Assembly (NCBI GenBank): GCA_032718475.1
Contig: JAUCBJ010004507.1
Location: 34,704 to 98,703 of the forward strand
DNA from: Nemertoderma westbladi
Lineage: Eukaryota > Xenacoelomorpha > Nemertodermatida > Nemertodermatidae
DNA length: 64,000 nt
Direction: 5' to 3'
Below, one piece after another: positions 31,017 through 42,163 of this stretch. The position numbers were made by a program, and so were the translations under genes. The notes under the pieces are model-generated. The model was given only the letters and a program-made list of their open reading frames with translations, ran no database searches and was not told the DNA's origin. Within the stretch, counting starts at the first letter, position 1. Every line of letters starts with the position of its first letter.

Positions 31017-32863
31017 CCTACAAAGTTAAAACCGAACAACCAACAACCAAAAACATTAACAAGGTTGAGAAAGCTAAGGACGATCTTAAATTGGCCTACA
31101 ATATCAGCCAGGAAAAGTACATACAGGATAAAACTGAAGCAATTACAACTGCTCACATACAGCAACAATCAAGACTTACCTGGCAAACTGTAAATGAGGT
31201 ATCTGGTCGGAAAAGTTGTGCAAAGGGGCGCCTCAAAGCCGATAGTCCTGAAGAACGTGTTGGGAAGTGGAAAAATCACTTCAGCAACTTGCTTGGGCAG
31301 CCACCAAACATCGAGGTCAGCCCTACAAGGAAAATATATGACAAGACACTACCTATAGAAACAGGGGACTTCACACCTGCCGAACTCCAAAGAAGCATTA
31401 AAAGCATGTCCAATAATAAAGCGAGTGGATTAGATGAAATCCCAGCGGAGGTATGGAAAACCGGAGTGCTAAATAGACCATTATTGAATGTTTGCAACCG
31501 GATGTTAAAAGGGGAAAAGCCACCACCAATTTGGACTAAAGGTCAACTAAAGCCTCTCCCCAAGAAAGGAGACCTCGGCATACCAACAAACTATCGTGGG
31601 ATCTGTCTGCTTGTGGTAGCTGCCAAAATATACAATAAAATGATTCTATATAGGATTAGGCCTCACATAGAGAAACTACTGCGTAAGAGCCAAAACGGAT
31701 TTCGACCAAGTAGATCAACAATAGCTCAGATACTTGCACTACGGAGACTGATTGAAGGAATTAAGTCAAAGAATCTCCCCGCAGTCATGACTTTTGTGGA
31801 CTTCAAGAAGGCATTCGACTCCATCCATAGAGGTAAAATGCTTGAAATCCTAAGAGCTTATGGAATACCAGAAGTAATTGTTGCTGGCATTGGATTGTTA
31901 TATTGTGACACAGAAGCGCAGGTACTCTCACCAGATGGTGAAACTGAGTTTTTCTCAATCCTGGCTGGCGTACTGCAAGGTGACACATTAGCACCATTAC
32001 TATTTGTAATTGTGCTGGATTACGCAATTAGGACGGCCACAAAGGGTGAAGATCTGGGATTCACACTTCAAGAACGCAGAAGTAGTAGATATCCGGCAAC
32101 TACAGTCACAGAAACCGACTTTGCGGATGACATCGCCCTGCTCTCTAATACGCTAGCAGATGCACAGCTTCTACTAAATAAAGTGGAGAGGGCTGCTAAG
32201 GAGGTTGGATTGCATATAAATGCTACCAAGACCGAATTCATGACCTTTAATGTTGATGGAAACTTGACAACCATTGATAATAATCAACTAAGGAAGGTCG
32301 ATGACTTCCAGTACCTTGGATCATGGATAGAGAGTAGCAAAAAGGACATAGAAGTTAGGAAAGCAAAGGCTTGGGTAGCTCTATCAAAAATGGATACCAT
32401 CTGGAAATCAGATCTCTCCAGGCACCTGAAGACTAAGTTCTTTCGAGCCACAGTGGAAAGTGTATTTTTATACGGGGGTGAGACCTGGATATTGACTAAA
32501 TCACTTGAACAACGAATTGATGGTTGCTACACAAGACTACTAAGGGCAGCCCTAAACATCAGCTGGAGACAACACATGACAAACGCCGAGCTTCATGGTA
32601 CAATACCTCCAGTATCAACCACCCTCCGTGAACGCAGATTAAGATTCAGTGGGCACTGCTGGCGAAGTAAAGACGAGGTCATACCAGATCTACTTCTCTG
32701 GCAACCAACTCATGGAAAGCGTAGTCGTGGACGACCTGCCATAACATATATAGATCAACTTGAAAGGGATACTGAACTTGGGAGAAACGAAATTGCGACA
32801 ACTATGGAGAATCGGGAAGCCTGGAAGGATCTCATTTCCACTGTCCGAGTTCGCTCGACCTAG
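30863..32863 (+). CDS. LINE reverse transcriptase
   Basis: The frame is open from 30863 but lacks an ATG at its start, consistent with being the continuation of the endonuclease frame after a one-base shift between 30863 and 31016. RT blocks are in order: NYRGICLL, QNGFRPSRST, motif A FVDFKKAFDSI (about 31795), motif B GVLQGDTLAPLLF (about 31970) and motif C DFADDIALLS (about 32118, FADD). A thumb (FQYLGSW) and C-terminal domain follow, with RRLRFSGHCWR and a tail GKRSRGRPAITYIDQLERDT. The catalytic aspartates are intact. Copies RNA into DNA at the nicked target. Apart from the frameshift the sequence looks young. Confidence 0.93.
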   Translation, partial: RPIHRFNIPEYNNTSQYKESAKRHIPQKPKRKQYVPWQNSEVTCKREDLKIAYKVKTEQPTTKNINKVEKAKDDLKLAYNISQEKYIQDKTEAITTAHIQQQSRLTWQTVNEVSGRKSCAKGRLKADSPEERVGKWKNHFSNLLGQPPNIEVSPTRKIYDKTLPIETGDFTPAELQRSIKSMSNNKASGLDEIPAEVWKTGVLNRPLLNVCNRMLKGEKPPPIWTKGQLKPLPKKGDLGIPTNYRGICLLVVAAKIYNKMILYRIRPHIEKLLRKSQNGFRPSRSTIAQILALRRLIEGIKSKNLPAVMTFVDFKKAFDSIHRGKMLEILRAYGIPEVIVAGIGLLYCDTEAQVLSPDGETEFFSILAGVLQGDTLAPLLFVIVLDYAIRTATKGEDLGFTLQERRSSRYPATTVTETDFADDIALLSNTLADAQLLLNKVERAAKEVGLHINATKTEFMTFNVDGNLTTIDNNQLRKVDDFQYLGSWIESSKKDIEVRKAKAWVALSKMDTIWKSDLSRHLKTKFFRATVESVFLYGGETWILTKSLEQRIDGCYTRLLRAALNISWRQHMTNAELHGTIPPVSTTLRERRLRFSGHCWRSKDEVIPDLLLWQPTHGKRSRGRPAITYIDQLERDTELGRNEIATTMENREAWKDLISTVRVRST

Positions 32864-33475
32864 TAGTAGTAATTAATTTAATTAATTAATTATCATATTT
32901 TTAATTAAAATTGGCTAATTAGAAAAAAAGGTAATATTTATCAAAATTCCATAAGATAACTTTTAAAGAGCTTCCAAAGCTCGTTCGAATGAGCCATAAA
33001 CGAAGAAAATTGGTTAAAAAATGACGGAGGAGTAGTAATTTGAAAATAAAAAATGTTATTCCGAGAAAATGCCCTTCAAAGTTTAAACCGTCGTCCCGCC
33101 AAAACTGGCTGTCTGTGTTCTGGTTGGTTAATTATTTTTGGCACGAAGGATGCACACCAAAGAGCTAACATTTTTATTACGGGGGCTTTTGAGGTCGCTG
33201 ATTCCATTTCCGATGTCAGTTTTAATGTTTGGTGGAATCTAGTCTGTCTGTCTGTCTGTCGGTCTTCTGTCTTTCTTACAATTTGACGGACAGACTGACA
33301 TACATTAAAACAGTTATAACTCGAGAACTAAAGCAGGTCTCACTAAGCGGTTTTCAGATTTGTAATCCTCATTAAATTCTGCTCTAGACGAAATAAAGAA
33401 ACAAGAATTTCAAAATTTTAGCAAAGGGGGGGTATACCCCCCCCCCCCCCCCCTTAAGTACGGGCCTACAGTTGT

Positions 33476-34335
33476 AAAAATTACGCAAATAAGGCACAAA
33501 ATGCACATAACTAATAATGAGAAAGAAAAAAACATTATAGTAAAAATATACATTGTATAAAAATTGTGCAAAAACTGGCTAATTCTTCTGTTTTAATGGA
33601 CAATGCAATGAAAGAAATGTAGTCCATTTAATTTATTTGAATACTTGTACCTTAGTTAGGGAGTTTGACTGGATAGGTCTCGACTATATTTCATCTCGAA
33701 TATATTGTTGTTTATATTAAAAATTAATTTGAATTTCTTCATTTGAATGAACTGAGCTTAAAGATGAATTATTGTTATTGTAAAATGAAAATGAATTCAA
33801 CAATAAAATATGTAGCGCACTTCCACTGTGGACAGATAAAGGTCTACCTAGCAAGGCAACCAATACTATATGATTTAAGGACTGAACAACTACATGAAAT
33901 ACATTTATTAAAATATGTTATATTATGTAAACCATATGTAAGTTACCAATTTATTTATCTATTATATTTGCTTTCTTGATTTCTCATTAATTACAATGTG
34001 ATTCCTTATTAATTAGTCAAATATTAATAGACCATGTATATCCGATAAACAATACTTTACGCACAAAGGGGTATAATTGAACTGTGGACTTTATAAGAAA
34101 AATCAATTTCATAATACTGAGCCGCTTTATTACCAGAATAGCTAGTTACATCACCTGATTAAACCCTGGGGGCTGTATGAGGCTAAATTTATTTTTTTGA
34201 CAAGGCCGGATTTACCATAACCATGCTCATGGTGAAAGGTTCCACAGGGTCAAAGCTTCCACAAACATACATTATATTTATATAATATTGCGATAATGCG
34301 AATTGCTTTATATTATTCTATATTGTTACTGATTT
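33476..34335. other. Intergenic sequence, no gene seen
   Basis: AT-rich unique sequence between the foldback element and the next GTGGGGC element. Short open frames lack any family feature. Confidence 0.5.
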
Positions 34336-34412
34336 GTGGGGCGAGCCACGAAGTTGGCGGAGCCTTAGCGAATTGACACTGTTAGGGGGTGGGTCAATTT
34401 ATGCAAATAGTT

Positions 34413-34469
<57 letters not shown>

Positions 34470-34503
34470 GTCGTCGTCGTCGTTGTCGTCGTCGTCGTCG
34501 TCG
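34413..34503. repeat. (GTC)n microsatellite
   Basis: About 30 GTC triplets with two GTT interruptions. The apparent poly-Arg and poly-Asp frames are artefacts. Each downstream 315-bp repeat begins with a vestigial GTCGTCGTT, so the microsatellite appears to be an expansion of a motif already in the repeat. Confidence 0.95.
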
Positions 34504-35870
34504 TTACGATTTTGACATGCTAATAACTTTGTCGGATTTAAAGCTGCCAAGTTGAAAATTTGTAGGTATCAATATGAGCAAAAGTTGAGATTTTTGAGAG
34601 ACTTTCAGACACCATCAGTGCAATGGTCTCCCGCTAGAGGGCCACATGTCTAAACATTAAATGCCCTCCCATTTCTTTGCTTTTAATCCGTTTAAGCTGA
34701 AACTTGGCAGATATGTATTAGACCATTAGCTGTGACTTTCAAAGGAGGCGAATCCATCTGCAGTTCTCCAGTCTGCCGCTAGAGGGACAAAGGTCTGAAA
34801 GTGAAATCGTTGTCGTCGTTACGATTTTGACATGCTAATAACTTTGTCGGATTTAAAGCTGCCAAGTTGAAAATTTGTAGGTATCAATATGAGCAAAAGT
34901 TGAGATTTTTGAGAGACTTTCAGACACCATCAGTGCAATGGTCTCCCGCTAGAGGGCCACATGTCTAAACATTAAATGCCCTCCCATTTCTTTGCTTTTA
35001 ATCCGTTTAAGCTGAAACTTGGCAGATTTGTATTAGACCATTAGCTGTGACTTTCAAAGGAGGCGAATCCATCTGCAGTTCTCCAGTCTGCCGCTAGAGG
35101 GCCAAAGGTCTGAAAGTGAAATCGTTGTCGTCGTTACGATTTTGACATGCTAATAACTTTGTCGGATTTAAAGCTGCCAAGTTGAAAATTTGTAGGTATC
35201 AATATGAGCAAAAGTTGAGATTTTTGAGAGACTTTCAGACACCATCAGTGCAATGGTCTCCCGCTAGAGGGCCACATGTCTAAACATTAAATGCCCTCCC
35301 ATTTCTTTGCTTTTAATCCGTTTAAGCTGAAACTTGGCAGATATGTATTAGACCATTAGCTGTGACTTTCAAAGGAGGCGAATCCATCTGCAGTTCTCCA
35401 GTCTGCCGCTAGAGGGCCAAATGTCTGAAAGTGAAATCGTTGTCGTCGTTATGATATTGACATGCTTATAACTTTGTCGAATTTAAAGCTGCCAAGTTGA
35501 AAATTTGTTTTGTTGAAAATCAGTTCAACAGTCACCCGCTATAGGACTACTTTATGCCTGAAAGTGAATAGATTCTCCCGTCTCATTGATTTTAATCAGT
35601 TTAAGCTGAATCTTGCCATATATTCTGGACCACATGCTGCGTCTTTGTGGGGGGGGGGGGGGGGGGGAGATTTAATCGGTCTACCGCTACGACGAAATTT
35701 CTGAAAGTGAGATCCGTCTCTCATTTCGTTATCCGTTATTCAAGATGAAACTTGGCCGATGTACGTATGTACTATTCATCCATAGGCTGTGTCTTTGTGG
35801 GGCTGGAGACCCTAATCCATCTTCAGTTCTCACTATACCGCTAGAGTCAGAAATGTCTGAATAGAAATGA
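34504..35870 (+). repeat. 315-bp tandem repeats of the interspersed family
   Basis: The phrase TTACGATTTTGACATGC starts at 34504, 34819 and 35134, and a variant at 35449: exact 315-bp spacing. Each unit contains CTGAAACTTGGCAGAT, GCAGTTCTCCAGTCTGCCGC and GGTCTGAAAGTGAAATC. The first three units are almost identical; the fourth is diverged and includes a G-run at about 35648-35668. A further related copy (AAGATGAAACTTGGCCGAT) ends near 35870. Confidence 0.93.
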
Positions 35871-35980
35871 AAGAGGTAAAAAGTGATTAGGCGAAATCTG
35901 CTTAAAATTTGCTAATACAGTAATACTTTCGAATTAGTACTTAAATTAAATTTAAGTCACGTGCTGCGCGAAGGCCCCAC

Positions 35981-36470
35981 TTCGTGTAGCAGTTATACTT
36001 TTTATTGGTTGGTAAGCCGTTTGCGGTTTCTCACTTTTGTAAATTATTAATTGCAGTGCAAACATATTAGGAATACTGTAATATGCATAATAAATATGAA
36101 GATATACAACAAATTAGCATTATCATAAAATAGTATATTATATTACATAATTAAGTTAATAATTTAATTATGATATTGTAACTATATGGAATCCATATAG
36201 GTTAATGTAATGTTAAGTAATCTATGTGTGTAATTTGATAAAGTTGTGTTGTAATGTAATTGTTGTGGCATGGAATATCCAAACAGATACAACTCTGAAT
36301 TGGAAAGTCGGAAGTACCATGCGGGCAGACATATTAGTCATTAGTTATTAGCCTTAGGGATTAGTTAAGTCTATAGCTACGGTTAGCCGTATATGTTATA
36401 TACTATTTGACCTTCTTACAATATGATTATGCTTTGAACAAGTTCGCTAAGTAACCAACGAAATTTTTGA
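35981..36470. other. Intergenic sequence, no gene seen
   Basis: AT-rich unique sequence leading into the 34-bp array. No supported gene or RNA. Confidence 0.5.
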
Positions 36471-39400
36471 CCTTTAACCCTATTGAATCTGTGACCCTGT
36501 GGGACCTTTAACCCTATTGAATCTCAGACCCTGTGGAACCTTTAACCCTATTGAATCTGTGACCCTGTGGAACCTTTCACCCTATTGAATCTGTGACCCT
36601 GTGGAACCTTTCACCCTATTGAATCTGTGACCCTGTGGAACCTTTAACCCTATTGAATCTGTGACCCTGTGGAACCTTTAACCCTATTGAATCTGTGACC
36701 CTGTGGAACCTTTCACCCTATTGAATCTGTGACCCTGTGGAACCTTTCACCCTATTGAATCTGTGACCCTGTGGAACCTTTAACCTTATTGAATCTGTTA
36801 CCATGTGGAATCTTTAACCCTATTGAATCTCTGACCCTGTGGAACCTTTGATCCTATTGAATCTGTGACCCTGTGGTACCTTTAACCTTATTGAATCTGT
36901 TACCATGTGGAATCTTTAACCCTATTGAATTTGACCCTGTGGAACCTTTCACCCTATTGAATCTGTGACCCTGTGGAACCTGTAACCCTATTGAATCTCT
37001 GACCCTGTGGAACCTTTAACCCTATTGAATCTGTGACCCTGTGGAACCTTTAACCCTATTGAATCTCTGACCCTGTGGAACCTTTGATCCTATTGAATCT
37101 GTGACCCTGTGGAACCTTTAACCCTATTGAATCTGTGACCCTGTGGAACCTTTCACCCTATTGAATCTGTGACCCTGTGGAACCTTTAACCCTATTGAAT
37201 CTGTGACCCTGTGGAACCTTTAACCCTATTGAATCTCTGACCCTGTGGAACCTTTAACCCTATTGAATCTGTGACCCTGTGGAACCTTTAACCCTATTGA
37301 ATCTGTGACCCTGTGGAACCTTTAACCCTATTGAATCTGTGACCCTGTGGAACCTTTAACCCTATTGAATCTCTGACCCTGTGGAACCTTTAACCCTATT
37401 GAATCTGTGACCCTGTGGAACCTTTAACCCTATTGAATCTGTGACCCTGTGGTACCTTTAACCCTATTGAATCTGTGACCCTGTGGAACCTTTAACCCTA
37501 TTGAATCTCTGACCCTGTGGAACCTTTAACCCTATTGAATCTGTGACCCTGTGGAACCTTTAACCCTATTGAATCTCTGACCCTGTGGAACCTTTAACCC
37601 TATTGAATCTCTGACCCTGTGGAACCTTTAACCCTATTGAATCTGTGACCCTGTGGAACCTTTAACCCTATTGAATCTGTGACCCTGTGGAACCTTTGAC
37701 CCTATTGAATCTGTGACCCTGTGGAACCTTTAACCCTATTGAATCTGTGACCCTGTGGAACCTTTAACCCTATTGAATCTCTGACCCTGTGGTAACCTTT
37801 AACCCTATTGAATCTGTGACCCTGTGGAACCTTTAACCCTATTGAATCTGTGACCCTGTGGAACCTTTGATCCTATTGAATCTGTGACCCTGTGGAACCT
37901 TTAACCCTATTGAATCTGTGACCCTGTGGAACCTTTAACCCTATTGAATCTGTGACCCTGTGGAACCTTTAACCCTATTGAATCTGTGACCCTGTGGAAC
38001 CTTTAACCCTATTGAATCTCTGACCCTGTGGAACCTTTAACCCTATTGAATCTGTGACCCTGTGGAACCTTTAACCCTATTGAATCTGTGACCCTGTGGA
38101 ACCTTTAACCCTATTGAATCTGTGACCCTGTGGAACCTTTAACCCTATTGAATCTGTCACCCTGTGGAACCTTTAACCCTATTGAATCTGTGACCCTGTG
38201 GAACCTTTCACCCTATTGAATCTCTGACCCTGTGGAACCTTTAACCCTATTGAATCTCTGACCCTGTGGAACCTTTAACCCTATTGAATCTGTGACCCTG
38301 TGGAACCTTTAACCATATTGAATCTGTGACCCTGTGGAACCTTTCACCCTATTGAATCTGTGACCCTGTGGAACCTTTCACCCTATTGAATCTCTGACCC
38401 TGTGGAACCTTTAACCCTATTGAATCTGTGACCCTGTGGAACCTTTCACCCTATTGAATCTCTGACCCTGTGGAACCTTTAACCCTATTGAATCTGTGAC
38501 CCTGTGGAACCTTTCACCCTATTGAATCTCTGACCCTGTGGAACCTTTAACCCTATTGAATCTGTGACCCTGTGGAACCTTTCACCCTATTGAATCTGTG
38601 ACCCTGTGGAACCTTTAACCCTATTGAATCTCTGACCCTGTGGAACCTTTAACCCTATTGAATCTGTGACCCTGTGGAACCTTTAACCCTATTGAATCTG
38701 TGACCCTGTGTAACCTTTGACCCTGTTGAACATTTAACCCTGTTGAACCTTTGACCCTGTGGATCCTTTGACCCTGGGGAACCTTTGGCACTGTGGGACA
38801 TTTGACCCGGTGGAACCTTTAACCCTATTGAATCTGTGACCCTGTGTAACCTTTGACCCTGTTGAACATTTAACCCTATTGAATCTCTGACCCTGTGGAA
38901 CCTTAAACCTATTGAATCTCTGACCCTGTGGAACCTTTAACCCTATTGAATCTCTGACCCTGTGGAACCTTTAACCCTATTGAATCTGTGACCCTGTGGA
39001 ACCTTTCACCCTATTGAATCTGTGACCCTGTGGAACCTTTAACCCTATTGAATCTGTGACCCTGTGGAACCTTTAACCCTATTGAATCTCTGACCCTGTG
39101 GTACCTTTAACCCTATTGAATCTGTGACCCTGTGGAACCTTTAACCCTATTGAATCTGTGACCCTGTGGAACCTTTCACCCTATTGAATCTGTGACCCTG
39201 TGGTACCTTTAACCCTATTGAATCTCTGACCCGGTGGAACCTTTAACCTTATTGAATCTGTGACCCTGTGGAACCTTTAACCCTATTGAATCTCTGACCC
39301 TGTGGAACCGTTAACCCTATTGAATCTCTGACCCGGTGTAACCTTTAACACTATTGAATCTGTCACCCAGTGGGAACCTTTAACCCTATTGAATCTGTCA

Positions 39401-41310
39401 CGCAGTGGAACCTTTAACCCTATTGAATAAGTGACCCTGTGGAACCTTTCACCCTATTGAATCTGTTACCCTGTGGAACCTTTAACCCTATTAAACCTGT
39501 GACCCTGTGGAACCTTTAACCCTATTGAATCTCTGACCCTGTGGAACCTTTAACCCTATTGAATCTCTGACCCTGTGGAACCTTTAACCCTATTGAATCT
39601 CTGACCCTGTGGAACCTTTAATCCTATTGAATCTGTTACCATGTGGAACCTTTAACCCTATTGAATCTGTGACCCTGTGGAACCTTTAACCCTATTGAAT
39701 CTTTGACCCTGTGGAACCTTTCACCCATGAATCTGTTACCCTGTGGAACCTTTAACCCTATTGAATCTCTGACCCTGTGGAATCTTTAACCCTATTGAAT
39801 CTGTGACCCTGTGGAACCTTTAACCCTATTGAATCTCTGACCCTGTGGAACCTTTGATCCTATTGAATCTGTGACCCTGTGGAACCTTTAACCCTATTGA
39901 ATCTGTGACCCTGTGGGACCTTTAACCCTATTGAATCTCTGACCCTGTGGTACCTTTAACCCTATTGAATCTGTAACCCTGTGGAACCTTTAACCCTATT
40001 GAATCTGTTACCATGTGGAACCTTTAACCCTATTGAATCTGTGACCCTGTGGAACCTTTAACCCTATTGAATCTTTGACCCTGTGGAACCTTTCACCCAT
40101 GAATCTGTTACCCTGTGGAACCTTTAACCCTATTGAATCTCAGACCCTGTGGAACCTGTGACCCTATTGAATCTGTGACCCTGTGGAACCTTTAACCCTA
40201 TTGAATCTCTGACCCTGTGGAACCTTAACCCTATTGAATCTCTGACCCTGTGGAACCTTTAACCCTATTGAATCTGTCACCCAGTGGGAACCTTTAACCC
40301 TATTGAATCTGTCACGCAGTGGAACCTTTAACCCTATTGAATAAGTGACGCTGTGGAACCTTTAACCCTATTGAATCTCTGACCCTGTGGAACCTTTAAC
40401 CTTATTGAATCTCTGACCCTGTGGAACCTTTAACCCTATTGAATCTGTGACCCTGTGGAACCTTTAACCCTATTGAATCTGTGACCCTGTGTAACCTTTG
40501 ACCGTGTTGAACCTTCGACCCTGTTGAACCTTTGACCCTGTGGATCCTTTGACCCTGGGGAACCTTTGGCACTGTGGGACATTTGACCCGGTGGAACCTT
40601 TAACCCTATTGAATCTCTGACCCGGTGTAACCTTTAACACTATTGAATCTGTCACCCAGTGGGAACCTTTAACCCTATTGAATCTGTCACGCAGTGGAAC
40701 CTTTAACCCTATTGAATAAGTGACCCTGTGGAACCTTTCACCCTATTGAATCTGTTACCCTGTGGAATCTTTAACCCTATTGAATCTCTGACCCTGTGGA
40801 ACCTTTAACCCTATTGAATCTCTGACCCTGCCTGTGGAACCTTTAACCCTATTGAATCTCTGACCCTGTGGAACCTTTAACCCTATTGAATCTCAGACCC
40901 TGTGGAACCTTTAACCTTATTGAATCTCTGACCCTGTTGAACCTTTAACCCTATTGAATCTGTGACCCTGTGTAACCTTTGACCTTGTTGAACCTTTGAC
41001 CCTGTTGAACCTTTGACCCTGTGGATCCTTTGACCCTGGGGAACCTTTGGCACTGTGGGACATTTGACCCGGTGGAACCTTTGACCCTGTTGAACCTTTG
41101 ACCCTGTTGAACCTTTGACCCTGTGGAACCTTTGACCCTGGGGAACCTTTCGCCCTGTGGAACATTTGACCCGGTGGAACCTTTGACCCTGGGGAACCTT
41201 TGGCCCTGTGGAACATTTGACCCGGTGGAACCTTAACCCTATTGAACCTTTGGCCCTGGGGAACCTTTGGCCCTGTGGAACATTTGACCCGGTGGAACCT
41301 TTGACCCAGT
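36471..41310. repeat. 34-bp tandem array built from two 17-bp halves (about 142 copies)
   Basis: The main unit is CCTTTAACCCTATTGAA followed by TCTGTGACCCTGTGGAA. The two 17-bp halves are clearly related. Near the right end (about 40490-40600 and 40970-41310) the array becomes monomeric 17-bp units of the CCTTTGACCCTGTGGAA type, and a small island of these occurs at about 38706-38815. Minus-strand open frames with a 17-residue period arise because 51 bp (three half units) is a multiple of three. Noncoding in my view. Confidence 0.97.
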
Positions 41311-42136
41311 ATGTATTCAACAAAGTTGAGGTTTCACGAAAATTCCAGATTACAGAAAGGTTGAAACTAACCAAATCAATAAACGAATTAGTATTTCTAC
41401 TAATACTGTACTACATTATAGCTATACTGTAGCTATAGAAATATAAGCCATGAAACACTTAATATGGTTAAATTAAAAAAAATACCAATTCTACATTTTC
41501 AATTCGACCGAAAAGTGAAAAACGGTGTTTTTCAGGTGGGCGATTGTCTGGAACTCATTAAATAGCGACACAAAACAAAGTAAATCTAAAAAAAACACTA
41601 AGTAGGTAATTATAATTCAAATCAATGAAATAAAATAATCTGAAGCGATGTCTGCCTTGTATCCTTAATGGTAGCTAAATAGGTACTTGAGTTTCCTCTG
41701 GGGAGTATAGTTCTGGGGGGGACCTCATGGAAATAAGTCGTCAGACTTTGTCCAGTTTATTGTTTTTGTTTTTATCAACAAGCCTTTATAACCTGCTTCT
41801 TTACTAACCTGCCTACAAGTGTGAAAGTGTGTGTTGGCGTAGCGCTTTACACCCACCCACCCCCCCCCCCCCCCCCCCGCACCAAGGTGGAACTAAAAAG
41901 TCTATCCTCGTAACTACCAGTTTATAAAGCTGGAACCGATGATTAAATAAAATAGTATGACAATCAGGTGAAAGTAAACGGTAAAAAAAGAACCTTGGTA
42001 AACGGAAAGTAAAAGGTCCGACTATGATGTGATGTTGCAAATTACATCGACTATGCGCTATTAATCGCACATGTGAAGAATACCAGGATTTCACTTTTCG
42101 GTCGACTTTTTATTGGAATTTTATATATGAAGATTT
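41311..42136. other. Intergenic sequence, no gene seen
   Basis: Unique sequence downstream of the SET-domain gene, with a C-run at about 41861-41878. No supported gene. Confidence 0.5.
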
Positions 42137-42153
42137 TTTATTTTTTTTTTATT
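42137..42153 (-). promoter_or_regulatory. Candidate polyadenylation signals of the SET-domain gene
   Basis: Two AATAAA hexamers on the minus strand (42153-42148 and 42142-42137) lie 11-27 bp past the stop codon in an A-rich tract. They would give an unusually short 3' untranslated region. Confidence 0.4.
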
Positions 42154-42163
42154 TATCTTTTAA

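Larger units (their letters stand above)
29193..32870 (+). mobile_element. Near full-length LINE (non-LTR retrotransposon)
   Basis: Starts right after an ATTAATTAATT tract with a 5' region in which a 97-bp segment occurs twice (29193-29289 and 29426-29522, 233 bp apart). It encodes an AP-type endonuclease followed by a reverse transcriptase, with no gag-like ORF recognised. The coding region ends at 32863 and passes directly into TAGTAGTAGTAATTAATTTA, a simple-sequence tail. A short tail and endonuclease-RT layout fit RTE-like clades, but the clade is not proven. One frameshift separates the two domains in this copy. Confidence 0.85.
28846..33475. mobile_element. Large palindromic (foldback) element interrupted by a LINE
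   Basis: The outer arms are inverted copies. The left has ACTACAGTAGGCCC, TTAA, an 11-G run, TATA and a 7-C run (28846-28897). The right has a 7-G run, TATA, a 17-C run, TTAA and GGGCCTACAGTTGT (33426-33475). The inner arms also match in inverted orientation: AAAAGTTATCTTATAGAA and AATTAGCCA on the left (29137-29169) versus TGGCTAATTA and ATAAGATAACTTTT on the right (32911-32965). The LINE at 29193-32870 occupies the centre. TTAA at both G/C-run ends recalls piggyBac target sites, but the inverted similarity extends beyond them, so the class is open. No transposase is present. Confidence 0.6.
34336..35980 (+). mobile_element. GTGGGGC...GCCCCAC-ended element (copy C)
   Basis: The left end GTGGGGCGAGCCACGAAG and the right end GCGCGAAGGCCCCAC bracket 1.65 kb of noncoding sequence. 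This holds a trinucleotide microsatellite, three 315-bp tandem copies and a diverged fourth. The right end CGAAGGCCCCACTTCG can form a 5-bp-stem hairpin. The ends match copies A (11117) and B (11294). No transposase gene is present. Confidence 0.55.

Noticed and set aside
34334-34555. Poly-Arg and poly-Asp open frames
   Set aside because: Translations of the GTC microsatellite on the two strands.
40470-41374. Minus-strand open frames with a 17-residue GQRFHRVKGSTGSKVP-type repeat
   Set aside because: These follow from 17-bp units (51 bp = 17 codons) in the satellite; overlapping frames give equally good repeats.
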